64,000 bases of DNA from Orthonyx spaldingii (taxonomy: Eukaryota; Chordata; Aves; Passeriformes; Orthonychidae): the NCBI GenBank assembly GCA_013397795.1, contig VZTJ01003847.1, positions 831,905-895,904 of the forward strand, given 5' to 3'. The stretch's first letter is position 1. Each line of letters starts with the position of its first letter. Positions 59,246-64,000 of the stretch are shown here, piece by piece. A program made the position numbers and the translations under genes. The notes beneath the pieces were generated by a model. It was given only the letters and a program-made list of their open reading frames with translations. It made no database searches and was not told the DNA's origin.

Positions 59246-61849
59246 GAATACATATTTTCTAATCCAAGTGACTGCTTAATATTCATTTGTTGCTTTATTC
59301 TAAGGACTCTTCAACTCACCTTTAATTTCCAGTTTAAACTTTTTTTCACTTTCTTTAATAATTTTACATGAGCTTGGCTGAGGTAGCAGCTACTGGGGAC
59401 CCTCTGAAGGCCTGGAAAACAGGAGGTGTTGTCCCCAATAAATTGGAAATGTTCTGGACTCTTTCTGGACATCTGTGCTTTCAAGGGTACTGATTACTGC
59501 AAATACTTTATTACTCTTGGCAATGTCTCCTGTCAGCCTTTCTGTGTTTCTGGGGGGATTTTGTAACCTCACATTCTGCTTGTACTTTTTGGGATCAATT
59601 GCGTTTATCACAAAGTGCTGTTTTGTCTGCTTCCTAAACACTTCAGCTGAGGCTAGAACATAATCTCTTTTTGCTTATGTTTTTCAACATGGATATTACT
59701 TTTTTTTTAATGCCTGTGTCTTTTTCCAACACTGTTGGAGAAACCAGTGTATTTTTTCATCAAACACTTCTCCAGTAAGCGATGAGTATATCTTGATTTG
59801 GGGTTTAATTCTGTTTCTTCTCTAGGCTGTCTTTACAGAGTTATTAACTATCTCTCTGTGGTTTGGAATACATCTCATTTAAATAAACAAGAGATCTGCA
59901 CTGTTACGTGTTTTATATTTGTTTACATTGCATTGGTGTGAGATGGATCCCTGTCCAAATGTGCAAGGAGACTTTTACACCCCACTGGTATTCCATTCTT
60001 GGACCATGTCTTTGAAAATGTAACATTACGTGGTGAAAAGTAAATTTTTGAAACAAACTCCCCATTAGTTTCAACTTGGCTTCCGCAGTTATTTTCACTC
60101 CTAAGCAATGATACTAGGATTTAAATCAGCTGTACACAATTTCCAGCATCATCATCCTGATCTTCCCGCTTCATTTAGGGATCTTAATGAAAATGCAGTT
60201 GGCTGCTTCTCTTACATATAGACAGGACCTAATCATCCTGAAGACACATCTTTTGGCAGAGCAACTGATCTAAGTAAATCAGGATGTCTCTGATGTTGGT
60301 GGAATGATGATCCATGTTTTTACATTGATCAAATATCTGCTTATAGCTGTACATTACATCAAGCAAAGTCACGATGAATCTTGCCAAATAATTTTATGTT
60401 ATTAAGAATTTCTAAAAATTCCCCATGTTTCACATACTTTGATTACCAGTTCAGACATTCTGTACCAAGTACATCAGGTATGTTATCACATGTCTTGGGC
60501 CAGTCTCTCACCAGACAAAAATGAATGGTGAAAAGCTTGCATTTTTAAAAAAATTATTACTCTTTGTCTTTTTTTTTTTAATTCTGGAAATTTTTGATGT
60601 TAAATTAAGCTTGTACAGCTTGCAATATCATAGCCCATACATTAACTCCTTGTAATACCCCATGGGAGTTAAAGACTAAGAGCATATTGTCAGATATCGA
60701 CCCTCATTTAGTTTTTCTGTTCTGAAATAACGCCTTATGCAAATAAGTGAAATGTTTCTCTTTCTTAGGATGTCTTTACTAAATGTTTCTTATGTTCCTC
60801 AGTGCTGAAAGGAATGTTTTGACTGTTGAATGAGTAATTTTTCATGAAGCTTTTTTTTGCACTCCCAAATGACAGAAAGGAAATGCTTCCAACTGGGGTC
60901 CAGTGATACATAAAGAACATACATCTCAAGCTGGTAAGAAAAGGACTTCTCTGCCTATAAGATAATCTTGAATTTATTTGGGCTTCCCTGAAGCTTCTTC
61001 AGAGCCCATAAACAGGTCCTTGTTTGCCTTGAAATTGCTCTTTGTAAACTTGGTAATTTACATATTCCACTCCTGACAGGTGCTCAAGAATCAAATCTGA
61101 CTTTGGCCTAAGGGATTCTGCCAATAACGCTGAGACTTATTTGAGAGTAGGCAAGTCTGTCTGTCTTCATACAGACATAGGAATGAGGAGGCATTGAAAT
61201 TAAGTGATTTACAAGGGAAAATTCTGGTGATAATATTGATATTCATAGTTTCCTGGCTTTCAGTCCTGTAATTGGATCCGTAAGCAATTCTTCCTCTATC
61301 CTGTAGTTGTGCTATCCTGGCTAAAAATGAGGCCAAACCACGAGCCTGAATGTCAACATCCCCAGAAGTCAGGAAGGAGTCTCTCTGAAATACCTCCAGT
61401 GTGAAGTAAAATATGTACAGATCTCTGAAGAGCAGCTCAAGTTTTTATTTTCGCTACCAGTTTTTATTTGTACTATTTTTTTCTGATCAACATCTGAACT
61501 GTTTGATGTTTGTGGGTCTGGAAAGGAGCTGGAAGAAGTGAATAGTTGGTTGGTCACCAACCAGTGACTGAGTTGTGATGAGAAAAATTCTGATGATAAC
61601 TCTTCAGCTGGGCAGCCTTGGAGGAAAAACAGATGAAATCACTTTGGCTAAAATGGATGTCTGTAGCTTCATTAAATCTCTCACAAAGAAACAAACCCTT
61701 GCCTGATAGTTTTTACAAAGACAGGATCAGCCAGAATGCCAAGAGAAATCTCAGTTCAGACCAACACTTCAATGGCATTTCAATACAAAATTGCTGATTT
61801 CCTCCTTGTGCTGCAAGAATCAAGAGTAATACAAAGTCTCAGGCTTAGA
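59246..61849. other. Intergenic, possibly further decayed LINE at left
   Basis: 59246-59800 may be the 5' continuation of the ancient CR1. The rest is AT-rich unique sequence without genes or clear repeats. Confidence 0.4.
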
Positions 61850-62115
61850 ATAATTTTTTAATATATTTTTCCCCTATTACAGTCAGCTTAAACTCAAACA
61901 TGAGGCGAATGCTGGATTTGAAAATGCAGCTTTCAGAGAGCAGTGAATCTGGCATCCACACAGTGCATTGTGCTGCCAGTCCTTTTTGATGTAGCAACTC
62001 GTGTGCTTTCTCCTGCCTTATGAGCTGGGGCTCTCTGTGCCATGATGTCGCTGTTGTGACAATGATATCGCCAGTTGCCTGCACCATCCCATCCCTTTTG
62101 ATTTGGAGTTCTAAG
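61850..62115. promoter_or_regulatory. Candidate conserved non-coding block
   Basis: Repeat-free, balanced sequence including ACAATGATATCGCCAGTTGC and GGCGAATGC words with several CpGs retained, unlike surrounding AT-rich DNA. A 97-codon open frame on - overlaps without a domain. Confidence 0.25.
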
Positions 62116-64000
62116 AAACAGCAGATTGGAAAAAACAAGTAAATGTCAACTCTCTGGACTTAAAATTAGTCCTTTCTTCTGAGGATCTCATTGCACTTCA
62201 TACACCTAGGCCAATATTCCTGGGAATTCTAGAATTAGATGTTCTCATCTCACAAGTATGAGGCACCACAAGTTGAACAGGTTTGCCTGGGAGAATACCT
62301 GAAAAGTTTTAACTCCAAGAACAGATTCACCTCTCCTTATTCCCATACTGTATGCTAGCCAAATAGCTGTTCTTGTCCAGAAGTACTCTAAGCTGGGGCC
62401 TGATGTGTCCAAATCATGAATCCAGTAAAATAACTTTTATTGTTGCAGGACAGCTTTTCAAGAGAAAGAAGTTGCCTTTGGTGAGAGACTTATGATTAGG
62501 AGCTCAGGACCTTTGAAAATCAGAACATCTTCTAGTATATAACATCCTGTGCTCAAATACAGATTACACTGGCTTGGGATCCCCAACTCAGCTGTGGAAC
62601 AATTCTTGTGTGCTCTAATAGTGATAAATGCTCTAACAAAGAGATAGAAAGATAACTCTACTACATATCCTTTGCTGTTGTCTTTCTGAACCTGGACAGC
62701 TCTTTGGTTTCTCATGGACTCAACCATTCCATGGCACCATCTCTTTCTCTTGTTATTTGCAGAGTTTGTTCTTCCCTAAGCTGCTGGTTCCCCACAGTTA
62801 GACATGATCTACCTGTTGGGCTTTGGGTTTCTGTTTTCCTTCTTCTCTGATAATTCCTCTCCCTCCCTCTTTCTCCCTGTGCAGTTTCCTTGTCTGGTCC
62901 TTTCTTTGCTTTCATATCTTTCCACCTCTTGTTTTGCACTGTGCACTTTTCAGTCCTCCCTGCCTTCAGCCTGGATAGCTCCTGGACATCGGCGCCTGGA
63001 CAACCTGTCTCCTGAGGAGGGCTGAGCCGTGGTGATGGCACATTCCTTACAGAACCTCACAGCTACTCAGATGTCCGTCAAGGTCTCCTCAAGTGCCCTG
63101 GGAAAGCTGCAGAAGTTACTGGAGCAATGGGAGATCTTGCTGAGCAGATAGTTGAAGGTCAACTAATGTCTGTAGTCATGTAGTGACAGAGAGCTGCGAG
63201 CTCTGTATCTTGTGAGAAAACCCACTGAACTCCAGCTAAACTGTTTTGGATTCTCATACTTCCAGCGTGCAGCAGCCCAGAAAGTGGGGTAGGCAGAGTA
63301 TTTTACACAATGTTCAGAATAAATGAACTTGTATAATTAGCAGATAAACTTTTCCACCACCTTACCAATAACCCACTTCATTTCCCTACAGTGGTTTCCA
63401 AGGTCAGCTGCCAAAACAGTCATTCCACTTGAACCATCTCCTGATAACCTTTTTTTCTCTGATTAATATTATGGTTTTTTTCTCAGTACAGCCTGTTGGC
63501 TTGGATGATATTTGCAGGGCTGCATGAAAACACCTGAGCTAGCCTCTTAGGTAGTGAAAGCAGTTTTTACAGATAGCTATGTTACCTTTCCTGGGCTAAC
63601 AAATTCTCTCTCTCTCTCTTTTGTTCCTTTACAGGTATGTTAACCTGGGAAACTGTTTCTTGCACCTGCGATGATCACTGAGAGTTACTTTGGGTATTTC
63701 TCCTTACAGAACTGCTGTGCCTCGTCCTTGTCTTCACATCCATCTCTGAAGCTTCTTTCAGGCTATTCCAATGGCTGGCTTCATATTTCTCTTCCTTCAA
63801 AACTCTTCTGAGAATTCACTTCAAAGACTCTTATAAATGACAGCTTCAATGACAGGTAAAGTAATTAATCTACTAATAAAAGTAATTAATAAAAAAACCT
63901 AACCCATGTTTTATATTCTGAAAACTGGCCATAATCAGACTAATCATTTGCTGATTTTCTTCCTGTATTTCTATGTTGTCCATTCTTGTCTTATCTAATC
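62116..64000. other. Intergenic, no gene seen
   Basis: Pyrimidine-rich segment around 62790-62960 gives a purine-rich, low-complexity open frame on - (62712-63041). A (CT)n run occupies 63605-63620. An acceptor-like TTTACAG at 63629-63635 is directly followed by GTATGT, so no exon is implied. No gene reaches the right edge. Confidence 0.45.
63605..63620. repeat. (CT)n microsatellite
   Basis: About eight CT units followed by TTTT. Short and simple. Confidence 0.85.

Noticed and set aside
62712..63041. Charged 109-codon open frame on -
   Set aside because: It is the complement of a pyrimidine-rich tract, giving an artificial Lys/Arg/Glu-rich translation.
1..64000. CRISPR arrays, phage, operons or other prokaryotic systems
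   Set aside because: No regularly spaced repeats or dense coding; intron-exon structure and LINE/SINE content show a vertebrate nuclear genome.

Overview
The window looks like nuclear DNA from a bird. It is almost entirely non-coding, intron-containing and moderately AT-rich. It carries both decayed and fairly well preserved 5'-truncated CR1 LINEs whose 3' ends match the avian form, plus much older amniote-type CR1, CR1/L2-clade and MIR/CORE-SINE remnants. There is no bacterial-style gene packing, CRISPR array or operon. I cannot name the species.

The one gene I recognise with confidence is at the left edge. The last coding exon of RPS6KC1 (a phosphoinositide-binding, S6-kinase-like protein) lies at 1402-1512 on the + strand. 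The last intron precedes it and a 3' UTR with an AATAAA at 1982-1987 follows. Everything to the right is a gene desert. In the vertebrate genomes I know, the next gene in this direction is PROX1, a developmental homeobox regulator separated from RPS6KC1 by a very large interval. The desert is therefore best read as part of the RPS6KC1-PROX1 regulatory landscape. That link is inference, because PROX1 itself is not in the window.

Layout: 1-2010, RPS6KC1 3' end. 2011-16920, unique sequence with exon-like units on the + strand (4714-4782, 8966-9187, 12700-12759), a GC-rich but CpG-poor stretch (about 4975-6360), a small CpG-dense cluster (8137-8290) and AT-rich blocks resembling conserved enhancers. 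16921-26275, a CR1 3' tail, a MIR-like fragment, an assembly gap (21895-22013), a strong enhancer-like block (22320-22740) and an ancient CR1/L2-clade LINE on the - strand. 26276-37615, mostly unique sequence with an exon-like unit at 28133-28218, enhancer-like blocks and an ancient CR1 on the + strand at 36530-37615. 37616-50560, long unique AT-rich sequence with several enhancer-like blocks and MIR-like fragments. 50561-64000, two avian CR1 copies (51540-52098 on +, 55451-55985 on -) and a second long ancient CR1 (57960-59245 on -).

Enhancer-like blocks were picked by eye from texture (dense TAAT/ATTA cores, absence of repeat signature). No alignment was possible, so they are low-confidence candidates. 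I found no novel biological system. The most useful leads are the possible alternative or terminal exons downstream of RPS6KC1, the isolated CpG cluster, and the long ancient LINE copies still readable in the desert.
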